A stretch of 64,000 nt of DNA from Bacillota bacterium (GTDB lineage Bacteria > Bacillota > Desulfotomaculia > Desulfotomaculales > Desulfallaceae), in contig JAEXOR010000065.1 of NCBI GenBank assembly GCA_023439185.1, positions 226,260-290,259 on the forward strand, written 5' to 3'. Below are positions 42,128 to 51,388 of this stretch, one piece after another. The position numbers and the translations under genes were made by a program. Positions within the stretch are counted from its first letter, which is position 1; every line of letters begins with the position of its first letter. The notes beneath the pieces are model-generated. The model was not told the origin of the DNA, did not search any database, and saw nothing but the letters and a program-made list of their open reading frames with translations.

Positions 42128-42721
42128 TTATTCGGCTCCAATTTTCTCATAAATATCGTTCAGCTTCGCGGCTGCTTTAGCTTTAATATCGAAGTACAAA
42201 TTGTTGCCGTAAGAATCCATGGCCACAATCAAAGGACCGAAATTTTTGGTCTGAAACTTCCAGATAGATTCGGGTAAAAGGTCTTCCCACCAAACATCTT
42301 CAATTTCCATGATTCTTTCGGTTTCCCATGCCGCAGCACCGCCTACGATGGCGAGGTAACAACCGCCGTGCTTCTTCATGGCTTCCATGCTTGCTTCCAT
42401 CATACCCGCTTTGCCGATAATGGCGCGTACTCCGTATTGTTCCATCAGCCCCGGGGTGAATCTGTCCATACGGCTGCTGGTGGTTGTACCTATGCATACG
42501 GGTTCATATTTACCTTTCCCGATTTTACGCACGTTCGGTGCGGTATGTATACAAGCCGCACCGGTCAGGTCTGTGGGAGCCGGTACTTGACCATCAAACA
42601 TGCGAATTAAATTGGCATCCCTAATTCCAAAGACGACCCCTTCCAGGGTAACCTTATCACCAACTTTAAGCTTTCTCACGTCTTCTTCGGATAATGGAGT
42701 TTTTAAAGTGTATTCAGCCAT
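42128..42721 (-). CDS. fumB: Class I fumarase beta subunit
   Basis: A 197-residue protein matching the C-terminal domain of iron-sulfur fumarase/tartrate dehydratase: TPLSEEDVRKLKVGDKVTL, GRI-type swivel region IRDANLIRMFDGQVP, GAACIHTAPNVRKIG, GTTTSSRMDRFTPGLMEQYG and IGKAGMMEASMEAMKKHGG. With the alpha subunit it hydrates fumarate to malate. Tartrate dehydratase TtdB is a close relative, but coupling to sdh genes supports fumarase. Confidence 0.92.
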   Translation of the reverse strand: MAEYTLKTPLSEEDVRKLKVGDKVTLEGVVFGIRDANLIRMFDGQVPAPTDLTGAACIHTAPNVRKIGKGKYEPVCIGTTTSSRMDRFTPGLMEQYGVRAIIGKAGMMEASMEAMKKHGGCYLAIVGGAAAWETERIMEIEDVWWEDLLPESIWKFQTKNFGPLIVAMDSYGNNLYFDIKAKAAAKLNDIYEKIGAE

Positions 42722-42736
42722 TATTATACCTCCTTT

Positions 42737-43639
42737 CTAATAGCCTACTTCATACTTACCGTCTGCGCCGATTGTCGCCCTGGCGCGACGGGCCGGCCAG
42801 CATTGCATATTAATTGCCACAGGGTTTTGAGTAATGTGAGTGTATGCATGCTCAACATTAACGGCAATGGCGGTGTTCAACCCGCCTAATCCCATGGGGC
42901 CAATACCCAGTTCATTAACCGCTTCGAACATTTCTTTTTCAAATGCGGCCATTTCCGGATCGGGGTTTTGCGAACCAATGGGGCGGGTGACCGCAGCCAT
43001 TTTGGCCAATTTCATGCATATATCAGCGGTTCCTCCGATACCGATGCCGACTACATATGGAGGACATGGGTTCGCCCCAATTTGCGTGACGATTGTTTCA
43101 AGAATAAATCTTTTTACGCCGCGCACTCCTTCAGCCGGAATTAGCATTTTCAAGAAGCTCATGTTTTCAGAACCTGAACCCTTGGGAACCATCAATATTT
43201 CCATTTTATCGTTGTCCTGCACCACATCGTAATGAATCGACGGGATACGATACCCCGAACTGTTTTGGTTGTTTTGGCGTTTAAATGGGGACACAACGCT
43301 GGAGCGCAGCGGATGCTCAACTGTAGCCCTTTGACAGCCTTTGATAATGGCTTTTTCCAACTGTACGAAATCTACGCTGAGTTTATTTCCCACCTTGACA
43401 AAGTAAATGGGAATGCCTGTGTCTTGGCAGATTATGCGATTCTTTTCATCAGCGATTTTTACAGTTTCCAACATGGTGGCTAGAACTTGTTTGCCGGTTT
43501 CAGTCTCTTCTTTTTCATACGCCGCTTGCAGTGTTGTTCTGACATCTGGCGGTAAATCCTTTAATGCCTTAATGTACAGCTCCTTGCATAGCTCTTCGAC
43601 AGTTTTGAAAAATGAATCATCAACCATTTTTTTTGACAT
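42737..43639 (-). CDS. fumA: Class I fumarase alpha subunit
   Basis: A 300-residue protein that binds the catalytic [4Fe-4S] cluster of the two-subunit oxygen-sensitive fumarase. The cluster cysteines are expected in IICQDTGIPIYFVKVG, GANPCPPYVVGIGIGGTADI and NMQCWPARRARA. The 16-bp gap to the beta gene indicates co-translation. The gene order fumarase then sdhCDBA places succinate-fumarate-malate conversion on one transcript, as used in syntrophic propionate oxidation or its reverse. Confidence 0.92.
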   Translation of the reverse strand: MSKKMVDDSFFKTVEELCKELYIKALKDLPPDVRTTLQAAYEKEETETGKQVLATMLETVKIADEKNRIICQDTGIPIYFVKVGNKLSVDFVQLEKAIIKGCQRATVEHPLRSSVVSPFKRQNNQNSSGYRIPSIHYDVVQDNDKMEILMVPKGSGSENMSFLKMLIPAEGVRGVKRFILETIVTQIGANPCPPYVVGIGIGGTADICMKLAKMAAVTRPIGSQNPDPEMAAFEKEMFEAVNELGIGPMGLGGLNTAIAVNVEHAYTHITQNPVAINMQCWPARRARATIGADGKYEVGY

Positions 43640-43951
43640 TCTTCTCCCTCCTTAAAAATAAAAATATTGTTAAAAAAAGTTCCCCCCTTTGAATTTAATT
43701 AGTCACTCAACTTTCCCACTTGCAAAACAATCTTTATCCTAACATTAAAGCGGTTTTGCTGGAAAATAAAATAACCCTTGATGACTTGCTGGTTTCAGAT
43801 GGTGATTAGCTTAAAGGGGTTTTGGGTTCTATGAAAGATGAGTTAGTTTAAAGATTATAATAAAAATCGCACTCTCACAAGCAATTCCAATTTGTTTGAG
43901 CATTTGAGCTTATGGGTTTTGGTCTAACCTCTTTCCACTGACATCATACTT

Positions 43952-43981
43952 ATTATAACACTACGATTTTTATTGTTGCAA
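43952..43981 (-). promoter_or_regulatory. Promoter of the fumarase-sdh operon
   Basis: On the minus strand TTGCAA (43981-43976), an 18-bp spacer and TATAAT (43957-43952), about 310 bases before fumA. The 586-base gap 43640-44225 also holds a terminator at 44163-44192. The rest is AT-rich and I see no gene or repeat in it. Confidence 0.5.
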
Positions 43982-44162
43982 TAGTAATGCAATAGTAATT
44001 TTAATTTAACTGCTCAAAGAGCATTAAACCTTTTGAATTTTTGGCAACGTTTTCAGCAATGAAAACTGAAGTCATGCCGTCAATATGGAGGCAGTTGCAA
44101 TGCTCTGGCGGTTTTCATTTGTATAAAGCCGAATCCGTAGGCGGTGAGTGTAGTATAAACAC

Positions 44163-44192
44163 AAAAAAAGGAGGCGGTATAAACCCGTCTCC
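44163..44192 (-). terminator. Terminator after the gene at 44226
   Basis: GGAGGCGG / CCGTCTCC (44170-44177, 44185-44192; one mismatch) is followed on the minus strand by TTTTTTT, 34 bases past the stop. Confidence 0.75.
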
Positions 44193-44225
44193 GCAAATAA
44201 CTGTTTTGGTTTATGATCAAGAATA

Positions 44226-44612
44226 TCAAGGGGAAATTGTTTCGCTGCGCACATATTCTTTGTAGTTTCCTCTCAGCAAGCCCATGAATTGCGCATACTT
44301 CGCGGTCATATTCTCGCCGGTGAACAGCATGTGCACGGTGAGACCATGGTAGTCCAGAGTCACAACAAGCACTTTTTTTTGTTTTTCAGAGTTAAAGTTC
44401 TTTTTGGGTAACGCCGTTGGGGTGCTTTGACTAAAGTTGCTCAAGGTTATTTTTTTGATGGATTGAACCGGTAACACAGGCCTGACGACTTCTTTGAACC
44501 GGATGTCGTCGTCGCTTCTGAATACGGTCAGTGTCCTTTGCTTGGGCAGCTCCGGGTGCCCGCCGAGGTATTTTAAGGATATAGTGACTTGTTTCTTATC
44601 GAATGAGAACAT
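44226..44612 (-). CDS. Protein of unknown function
   Basis: 128 residues from ATG 44612 (AGGGGGTG about eight bases upstream; GTG 44621 overlaps the site). It is basic and beta-rich, with VTISLKYLGGHPELPKQRTL, a DDDIRFKEVV stretch and KVLVVTLDYHGLTVHMLFTG. No signal peptide, membrane helix or known motif is visible. The size and strand pattern resemble small PilZ-like or PH-like domains, but I make no assignment. It is transcribed alone, with its own terminator. Confidence 0.65.
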   Translation of the reverse strand: MFSFDKKQVTISLKYLGGHPELPKQRTLTVFRSDDDIRFKEVVRPVLPVQSIKKITLSNFSQSTPTALPKKNFNSEKQKKVLVVTLDYHGLTVHMLFTGENMTAKYAQFMGLLRGNYKEYVRSETISP

Positions 44613-44810
44613 TAAACGCACCCCCTTTTTAATATTATACCAGTCTGTTACTTATGAGCATATGTCAGTGAAAGGCCATATGAACCGTTTAAGATTAAAA
44701 TACAACCGATTAAGAACCCTAGTTCATTATTGCTTATAAATAAACAGCGAAAAATTTTTATAGATACTGCGAAAAAACCTTCCTGTCAAAGAGGAGGCTT
44801 GAAAAATAAA

Positions 44811-44849
44811 TTAAGGGCTGTTCCCTGGTAATGCGGGAACAGCCCTTAA
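44811..44849 (-). terminator. Terminator of the hdr-flx-met operon
   Basis: Perfect 15-bp stem TTAAGGGCTGTTCCC / GGGAACAGCCCTTAA with a 9-nt loop, followed on the minus strand by TTTATTTTT. It lies 26 bases after the metF stop and closes the ten-gene transcript. Confidence 0.9.
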
Positions 44850-44874
44850 ACGTTGCGGTTACTCGGTTAAAGCG

Positions 44875-45801
44875 TTAGCTTGTCTTTGGCCTGGGGTAAA
44901 GGCCGCATCTTTCCACTATTTCAGGCACAACTTCTTCCCAGGCGATGGCCATGATGTGCACGCCGTGTACGCCTTTGATGTTTTCCTTGATGTACTTGAT
45001 TTGCTCGATGCAAATCTCGACGCCTTCCTTCTTGGGATCTTCGGCGTTCTTCAGGCGCTGCACCATATCTTCCGGTACGATCATGCCGCTGACGTTGTTC
45101 TGGATGTACTTGGCCGCCCGCCAGCCTTTCAGCGGGGTTACGCCGGCCAGGATGTGCACCCGCTCGTCAATGCCGCGCTCCCGTACCATCTCCATGAACC
45201 GTTCGAAACGCTCCATGTCGAATATGCACTGGGTCTGGATGAACTCCGCGCCGGCCTCCACTTTCTTTTCCAGGCGGGCCACCCTGAATTCAAAGGGGTC
45301 CGCGAAGGGGTTGGCCACGGCGCCGATAAAAAAGCGGGGTTCATGCTCTTTAATTTCTTCACCCGAGAAGAACATTTTCTCGTCCCGCATCCGCCGCAGC
45401 AGTTGGAGCAGCTGCATGGAGTCGACGTCGTAAACGTTCTTCGAAGTGGGGTGATTGCCAAACTTCTGATGGTCGCCCGACAGACAAAGCACGTTGCGCA
45501 TGCCCAGGCTGTAAGCGCCCATTAAATCGGACTGCATGGCAATCCGGTTACGGTCCCGGCAGGTCATCTGCACAATGGGCTCAATACCGCAGTCCAGGAT
45601 GTGTACGCCGGCGGCGATGCTGGACAGGCGGACAATGGCGGTCTGGTTGTCGGTAATATTCGTGGCGTCCACGTAATCCTTCAGCATATGGGCGTGGTGG
45701 CGAATACCCTCGGCGGATGAATGCTTGGGCGGGCCGATTTCCGCAGTTGCCGCGAACTGGCCGCTGTCAAGAATCTGCTGTAGTTTGCTCTCAGTTTTCA
45801 A
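44875..45801 (-). CDS. metF: Methylenetetrahydrofolate reductase MetF
   Basis: A 308-residue TIM-barrel flavoprotein that reduces 5,10-methylene-THF to methyl-THF in the methyl branch of the Wood-Ljungdahl pathway. ATAEIGPPKHSSAEGIRHHA carries the conserved catalytic glutamate. ATNITDNQTAIVRLSS, PIVQMTCRDRNRIAMQSDLM, NVLCLSGDH and EFIQTQCIFDMERFERFM are family blocks. It lacks the NADH-binding features of the stand-alone enzyme and overlaps metV by 4 bp, as in acetogens where MetF works only in a complex with MetV and Hdr-type partners. Confidence 0.95.
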   Translation of the reverse strand: MKTESKLQQILDSGQFAATAEIGPPKHSSAEGIRHHAHMLKDYVDATNITDNQTAIVRLSSIAAGVHILDCGIEPIVQMTCRDRNRIAMQSDLMGAYSLGMRNVLCLSGDHQKFGNHPTSKNVYDVDSMQLLQLLRRMRDEKMFFSGEEIKEHEPRFFIGAVANPFADPFEFRVARLEKKVEAGAEFIQTQCIFDMERFERFMEMVRERGIDERVHILAGVTPLKGWRAAKYIQNNVSGMIVPEDMVQRLKNAEDPKKEGVEICIEQIKYIKENIKGVHGVHIMAIAWEEVVPEIVERCGLYPRPKTS

Positions 45802-46469
45802 CCGATCATCACGTCCTCCCTGACCGCTTTGCGGGGACCGCCGTCCCGGGACTTGGTCCAGTCTTTGGGCGGTTGTATTTCCATCAGTTTATCCAGTTTG
45901 CCAAGGGCGGCCATGCGGTCATAGATAAGCTGCCACGCGCAGTCCACGTCCTTGGATATTTCACATTTGCCGTATTGTGAACCGCCGCAGGGACCGTTCA
46001 GGATGCTCTTGGAGCAGCGGATAATCGGGCAGATGCCGCCGGTCCGGTGCAGTACGCAGTCGCCGCACAGTCCGCATTTTTCCTCCCAGACGCCGTGCAC
46101 GGTGGAACCGCCGATAAATTTGGTATCCAGGGCGGGTACCACCCACTTGTCCTTGAACCGCTCGGCCAGGTATTGAACCCCTACGCCGCAGGCCAGGGAA
46201 ACGATGGCGTCAACTCCCTCCACCAGATTGTCCAGCGCTGTGATATACTCGGGGTCGCACTGCCTGGTGGCGGTAAAGGTGACTGTTTCCAAAGGCTTTT
46301 CCTCCAGCTTGCGCTTGATGCGCAGGCTGGAGGCCAGCACCTCGGTTTCCTTTTCGCCGCCTGCCAGACATACGGTGACACACCCGGCGCAGCCCACGAG
46401 CAGTACCTTGCCGCAGTCACTGATCATGTCAGCAATATCCTGGACCGGTTTTTGTTGAGCTATAATCAA
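45798..46469 (-). CDS. metV: MetF partner protein MetV
   Basis: A 223-residue protein with two parts. The N-terminal MetV/CobW-like region has LLVGCAGCVTVCLAGGEKE. The C-terminal cysteine-rich part (CGLCGDCVLHRTGGICPIIR, then GPCGGSQYGKCEISKD and DCAW) can hold iron-sulfur clusters or zinc. In acetogens MetV links MetF to the Hdr/MvhD electron-transfer subunits. Four-base overlaps with both mvhD and metF indicate tight coupling and a shared complex. Confidence 0.93.
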   Translation of the reverse strand: MIIAQQKPVQDIADMISDCGKVLLVGCAGCVTVCLAGGEKETEVLASSLRIKRKLEEKPLETVTFTATRQCDPEYITALDNLVEGVDAIVSLACGVGVQYLAERFKDKWVVPALDTKFIGGSTVHGVWEEKCGLCGDCVLHRTGGICPIIRCSKSILNGPCGGSQYGKCEISKDVDCAWQLIYDRMAALGKLDKLMEIQPPKDWTKSRDGGPRKAVREDVMIG

Positions 46470-46903
46470 GCTTTGTCACCTACTTTCTGGGCATTCGTGT
46501 TAAATGGGCTGGGTCCAAGTTTGCGGATGCGTTCGGTCATTTCGTTGGCAATCTCGGCAAAACGTGGCCCCATGGCTGCGGAAAGGTTATAAAACTCCAG
46601 ACGGTCGCTTTCGAAGCCTATTTCCTCCAGGATTTTCTTAACCTGATGGACTCTTTTCTTGGCCCGGAAATTACCCTTCAAAAAGTGACAGTCACCTTCC
46701 AGGCATCCGGCAACATACACGCCGTCTGCACCATCTTCAAAGGTCTTGAGCAGCACCCGGTGATCAATGGTCCCTGAACAGGGCATTTCAACAACTCTAA
46801 TGTTGGGCGCGTATTGCAGGCGCATGGAACCGGCCAGGTCAGCTGCGGAATAAGCACAAAAGTGACAGCAAAAAGCCACAATTTTAGGTTCGAACTCAGC
46901 CAT
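46466..46903 (-). CDS. mvhD: MvhD-like [2Fe-2S] electron-transfer subunit
   Basis: A 145-residue protein of the MvhD/FlxD family that passes electrons from a donor module to HdrA. The cysteine pattern is FCCHFCAYSAADLAG, then VVEMPCSGTID and AGCLEGDCHFLKGN. It lies one base before the end of the large hdrA::gltD gene and overlaps metV by 4 bp, so it probably connects that HdrA to MetVF. A second, distinct copy (FlxD) lies at 55510. Confidence 0.93.
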   Translation of the reverse strand: MAEFEPKIVAFCCHFCAYSAADLAGSMRLQYAPNIRVVEMPCSGTIDHRVLLKTFEDGADGVYVAGCLEGDCHFLKGNFRAKKRVHQVKKILEEIGFESDRLEFYNLSAAMGPRFAEIANEMTERIRKLGPSPFNTNAQKVGDKA

Positions 46904-46904
46904 T

Positions 46905-49900
46905 TTAACGCACCTCCTTGAACAAGTCGTCCATCATTGTCATGAACATCCGGTCGTTGTAACCTTGTAATGTAATGGCCTTGTTGGGGCACTCACCGGC
47001 ACATGTTCCACAGCCCTGACAGAGGACCGATTCAATCTCAGCGGCGTAGTTGTTTACGTGAGGCGCGTTGAACGGACATAACCTTACACATGTTAAGCAT
47101 GCCGCGCACTTATCGGGTTGAACAACCGCCACCACACCATGGGACTCCAGATGTTCCTTGCTGAGAATTGTGGCTGCGCGGCCCGCAGCCGCTTTGGCCT
47201 GGGCAATGTTTTCCTCCATGTTCTTGGGTCCGTGGGCGATACCGGCCATGAAAATGCCTTCGGCCGGGAAGTCAACCGGACGCAGTTTCATATGTGCCTC
47301 CAGGAAAAAGCCGTCGGCGTTTAAGGGTACCTTGAACAGTTGATTCAGCTTAACATTGTCTTCCGGAGGCATGATTGCCGCGGCAAGTGCCACTACGTCG
47401 GCGTTTATGACCACCGGCTGCCCCAGCACATGGTCGGTGACCGTGACCTTGATCGTGTCGCCTTCTTTTTCCACCGATGGTTTATTCTCGGGGGCGTAAC
47501 GGATGAAGATGATCCCCTTGGTGCGGGCCTCTTCATAAAGCTCCTCCAGGAAACCATAGGTGCGGATATCACGATATAAAATGAAGATATTGGCTTCCGG
47601 GTTCTGCTCTTTCATTTTTAAGGCCAGACTGATGGACTTGGTGCAGCATACCCGGCTGCAGTAAGGCCTTTCTGGTTCGCGGGAACCGACGCAGTTAATC
47701 AGCACCACGTTTTTGGCGTCGTTTATTTTACCGGCGGCCATGGCCTCGTTCAACTCCAGGTGCGTCATCACCCGGTCGCTTTCACCGTACAGGTACTCCG
47801 TGGGCTTGTATTCCTGACCGCCGATGGCGATGATGGTGACGCCGTGCTTGATTTCCCGGCCGTCGGCCAGCTCAGTGTTGAAGTTGCCCACGTAACCGGT
47901 GACGTTCCTGATTTCAGCGTTGGTATAAACGTTAATCAGCGGGTTGGAGCTCACTTGTTCCGTCAGGCCGGACACCAGGGTCTGGATATCCTCGCCCTTG
48001 AAGCCATGCTTAATCCTCCTGGCCAGTCCGCCCAAGGCGTCTGATTTTTCCACCAGGTGCACAGCATAACCCTGCTCGGCCAGGCTCACGGCGTTGGTCA
48101 TACCGGTGACGCCGCCGCCGATGACCAGGGCGGACTTGGTTACGCCCACCGCGCCCTGCTTAATCTGCTGCAGCAGCTTGGATTTGGCGGTAATCATGGT
48201 TACCAGATCCTTGGCTTTGGCAGTGGCTTTATCCGGTTCGTGCATGTGTACCCAGGAGCACTGGTCGCGGATGTTGGCCATCTCAAACAGGTACCGGTTC
48301 AGGCCGGCTTCTTTCAGGGTTTCCTGGAACAGAGGCTTGTGGGTCCTCGGACTGCAGGACGCCACCACCACCCGGTTGAGCTTTTGTTCTTCGATGATGT
48401 CCTTCATGGTCGCCTGGCTGTCCTGGGAACAAACGTATAAGTACTCTCCTGCATATACCACGCCCGGCAGGTTTTGGGCCATTTCCACCACTTCGGGCAC
48501 TTTGACCACGCCGCCGATGTTGATGCCGCAGTTACAAACAAATACGCCAATTCTTGGTTCCTCTCCCGCTACGTCACGTTCCGGCGGGAAGACTCTCTCC
48601 TTAACCAGGGTGCCGCGTACATCACCCAGCAGGCTTTCGGCTGCCGAGGCGGCGGCGCTGGCCTGCATTACTGTTTCCGGAATGTCCTTGGGCCCGGAGA
48701 AGGTGCCGGCAACGAAAATACCGGGACGGGTTGTATTGACGCCGGTCATCGGAGCCAGCTCGGCAAATCCGTACCGGTTCAACCCCACATTCATCAGGTT
48801 GCCCAGTTCCCTAGCCTTGGGCGCGGCCTGGAAGCCCACCGAGAGGACCACCATGTCGAATTCTTCAGTGCTGATGGAACCGTCTTCATTGGAGTAACGG
48901 ATGGTCAGGTTCTTATTCTCGTCCTGGGTCTCCATCACTTCAAATATCCGGGAGCGGACAAACTTGACGCCGTGTTCGTTTTTGGCCCGCTCGTAGTACT
49001 TTTCAAAATCCTTGCCGTAGGAACGCATATCCATCATGAAGATGGTGGTATCCAGCGGTTCGGCGCTGTGTTCCTTGGCGATGACCGCTTCCTTGATGGC
49101 GTACATGCAGCAGACCGACGAGCAGTAGTTGTGCTCAATCCGCCTGTTGCGGGAGCCCACGCACTGAATCCAGGCCACTTTGCGCGGTTCTTTATGATCA
49201 TAAGGCCTGACCAGATGGCCTTTATAGGGCCCGGAAGCGCTCAGGATGCGCTCGAACTCGATACTGGTAACCACATTGGGGTTCTTGCCGTAGCCATAGT
49301 AGAAGAGGTCGGTGGGATCGCATATCTCGGCGCCGGAACTTAAGATGATGGCGCCTACTTCCAGTTCCAGTTCCTCGTCCTGCATGTCATGGTTAATCGC
49401 TTCACGCAGGCAGGTTTTTACGCACTCGCCGCACTCGGAGCATACCGAACAGTTCAGGCACCGCTCAGCTTCTTTGCGGGCCGCTTCTTCGCTGATGCCC
49501 AGGGCCACTTCGGCAAAATCGGTGACCCGTTTTTCAGGTGCTACGAAGTTGCCTTCATAGCGCGGGTTGTCAACCATAACGGCGGGTGAGTGTTTGGGAA
49601 AGTCCACTGCCGATTCTTTGGTTGCCCAATGGAAACAGATGGTGGCTGCCTCGCCCCGGCAGTACTTGTCTATGGCGGCGGCGGCTTTTTTGCCGGCGCC
49701 GATGGCGTCCACCACGGTGGCCGGGCCGGTTACAGCGTCACCGGCGGCGAAAACCCCGGCCTCGCTGGCGGCCATGGTTACTCCGTCCACTACGATGGTG
49801 TTGCGCTTGCTGAGCTCAACGGCGCCGCTCAGGCCCGATACGTCCACGGCCTGGCCGATGGCGACGATGATGTTGTCCACGTCGATGGCAAACTCGCTGC

Positions 49901-51329
49901 CCGCCACGGGGACCGGCCGGCGGCGTCCGCTTTCGTCGGGCTCGCCCAGTTCATTTTTGATGCATTCCAGTTTGGCGACCTTGCCTCCGTCACCGTGCAT
50001 GGCCAACGGACTGGTCATCATCTGGAAGATGATGTTTTCTTCCTTGGCTTCGTGGATTTCTTCTTCCGCCGCCGTTATTTCAGCCTCGGAACGGCGGTAG
50101 ATAATGGTCACTTCCTGAGCGCCGCAGCGCAGCGCGGTGCGGGCGGCGTCCATGGCGGTGTTGCCGCCGCCGATTACGGCCACCCGTTTGCCCAGGACGA
50201 CCTTTTCGCCCATGTTGACCCGGCGCAGGAAATCGACGCCCGGGATAACACCGTCCAGGTCTTCGCCCGGCACGTTCAGGGATACGCCCTTGTGGGCGCC
50301 GATGCCCAGGAACACCGCTTTATAACCCTGCTTCATCAGGTCGTCAACGGTGAGTCCGGGACCCAGCGGGGTGTTGGTCTTAATTTCCACGCCCATTTTT
50401 TCCAGCAGGCCGATTTCCAGCTCCACAATGCTCTTGGGCAGGCGGTACTCGGGAATGCCCACCCGGAGCATCCCGCCGGCTACCGGCAGGGCTTCGAAGA
50501 TAGTTACCGAATAACCGCCCCTGGCCAGTTGATAAGCGGCGGAAAGGCCGGCGGGGCCGGAGCCGATCACAGCCACCTTGATGCCGTTTGCCGGGGCGGT
50601 TTCCGGCAGCGGCAGTGTTTCCATGTCGCGGTAGGCTGCTTCCGCGGCTACGCGTTTCAGTTCCCTGATCCCCACCGGATTGTCCACGCTTTTGCGGTGA
50701 CAGGCGGTTTCGCAGGGATGAGTGCACACCCTGCCGCAAATTGCCGGCAGCGGGTTGTCCCGGTAAATCAACTGCCATGATTCAACAAACTTGCCGTCTT
50801 TAATGAGCTGCACGTAGCCCTGGGCGTTTACGCCGGCGGGGCAGGCGGCTTTACAGGGAGATGTCCCCGTTTTTTCAATGGAATACGCAGCCGGCATGGC
50901 CTGGGCGTACATTTTGTAAATGGCTTTTCTGTTGCCCAGGTCTGCGTCGAATTGGCTCGGTACCTCCACCGGGCAGGCGTCTTTACACTCGCCGCATCCG
51001 GTGCACTTTTCCAGGTCGATGAACCGTGCTTTTTTACGCAGTTTAACCTTGAAATTACCCGGCTCGCCTTGAACGTCCATTATGTCTGTGAGCATGTGCT
51101 TTTCAACGTTCAGGTGTCTCCCGCATTCAACCAGTTTGGGAGAAAGGATACACATGGAGCAATCATTGGTGGGGAAAGTTTTGTCCAGCCGCGGCATGGT
51201 GCCGCCGATGGCCGGTGATTGCTCCACGAGATAAACGTAATAGCCGGACTCTGCAAGGTCAAGGGATGCCTGAATACCGGAAATACCGGCACCTACTACC
51301 AGCACCGATCCTACCTTGTCTTTACCCAT
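46905..51329 (-). CDS. HdrA fused with a GltD/NfnB-like NAD(P)H-binding module (paralog 2)
   Basis: This 1474-residue protein is a full duplicated HdrA (VLVVGAGISGIQASLDLAES at the start, CTGCGECKDACP, RIGVFVCNCGINIGG, VIGGGVTGMTNAVSLAEQ, and terminal CAACLTCVRLCP / CQGCGTCAGECP) into which about 470 residues of glutamate-synthase small-subunit type have been inserted after residue 160. The insert has its own ferredoxin-like part (GTSPCKAACPAGVNAQGYVQ, ICGRVCTHPCETACHR), FAD site VAVIGSGPAGLSAAYQLARG and NAD(P)H site VAVIGGGNTAMDAARTALR. It would give the HdrA complex its own NAD(P)H input. Co-transcribed with mvhD-metVF, it probably serves an electron-bifurcating methylene-THF reductase. Confidence 0.9.
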   Translation of the reverse strand: MGKDKVGSVLVVGAGISGIQASLDLAESGYYVYLVEQSPAIGGTMPRLDKTFPTNDCSMCILSPKLVECGRHLNVEKHMLTDIMDVQGEPGNFKVKLRKKARFIDLEKCTGCGECKDACPVEVPSQFDADLGNRKAIYKMYAQAMPAAYSIEKTGTSPCKAACPAGVNAQGYVQLIKDGKFVESWQLIYRDNPLPAICGRVCTHPCETACHRKSVDNPVGIRELKRVAAEAAYRDMETLPLPETAPANGIKVAVIGSGPAGLSAAYQLARGGYSVTIFEALPVAGGMLRVGIPEYRLPKSIVELEIGLLEKMGVEIKTNTPLGPGLTVDDLMKQGYKAVFLGIGAHKGVSLNVPGEDLDGVIPGVDFLRRVNMGEKVVLGKRVAVIGGGNTAMDAARTALRCGAQEVTIIYRRSEAEITAAEEEIHEAKEENIIFQMMTSPLAMHGDGGKVAKLECIKNELGEPDESGRRRPVPVAGSEFAIDVDNIIVAIGQAVDVSGLSGAVELSKRNTIVVDGVTMAASEAGVFAAGDAVTGPATVVDAIGAGKKAAAAIDKYCRGEAATICFHWATKESAVDFPKHSPAVMVDNPRYEGNFVAPEKRVTDFAEVALGISEEAARKEAERCLNCSVCSECGECVKTCLREAINHDMQDEELELEVGAIILSSGAEICDPTDLFYYGYGKNPNVVTSIEFERILSASGPYKGHLVRPYDHKEPRKVAWIQCVGSRNRRIEHNYCSSVCCMYAIKEAVIAKEHSAEPLDTTIFMMDMRSYGKDFEKYYERAKNEHGVKFVRSRIFEVMETQDENKNLTIRYSNEDGSISTEEFDMVVLSVGFQAAPKARELGNLMNVGLNRYGFAELAPMTGVNTTRPGIFVAGTFSGPKDIPETVMQASAAASAAESLLGDVRGTLVKERVFPPERDVAGEEPRIGVFVCNCGINIGGVVKVPEVVEMAQNLPGVVYAGEYLYVCSQDSQATMKDIIEEQKLNRVVVASCSPRTHKPLFQETLKEAGLNRYLFEMANIRDQCSWVHMHEPDKATAKAKDLVTMITAKSKLLQQIKQGAVGVTKSALVIGGGVTGMTNAVSLAEQGYAVHLVEKSDALGGLARRIKHGFKGEDIQTLVSGLTEQVSSNPLINVYTNAEIRNVTGYVGNFNTELADGREIKHGVTIIAIGGQEYKPTEYLYGESDRVMTHLELNEAMAAGKINDAKNVVLINCVGSREPERPYCSRVCCTKSISLALKMKEQNPEANIFILYRDIRTYGFLEELYEEARTKGIIFIRYAPENKPSVEKEGDTIKVTVTDHVLGQPVVINADVVALAAAIMPPEDNVKLNQLFKVPLNADGFFLEAHMKLRPVDFPAEGIFMAGIAHGPKNMEENIAQAKAAAGRAATILSKEHLESHGVVAVVQPDKCAACLTCVRLCPFNAPHVNNYAAEIESVLCQGCGTCAGECPNKAITLQGYNDRMFMTMMDDLFKEVR

Positions 51330-51388
51330 GACATCACATCCGTCCTCTAGGTTTGGAGTCCTTTAATACTATTGACTAATTCGCACTG

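Noticed and set aside
43720..43805. Open plus-strand stretch ending LLENKITLDDLLVSDGD
   Set aside because: It is about 36 codons after a stop, has no start codon or ribosome-binding site, and I recognise no family. It may be a gene scrap but cannot be supported.
44041..44265. Plus-strand 74-residue frame with ATG start
   Set aside because: It runs through the terminator and into the 3' end of the minus-strand gene at 44226 and has no good ribosome-binding site.
49590..50780. Long plus-strand open frame of 396 codons
   Set aside because: Antisense shadow of the HdrA::GltD gene, with no start signal and no recognisable domain.
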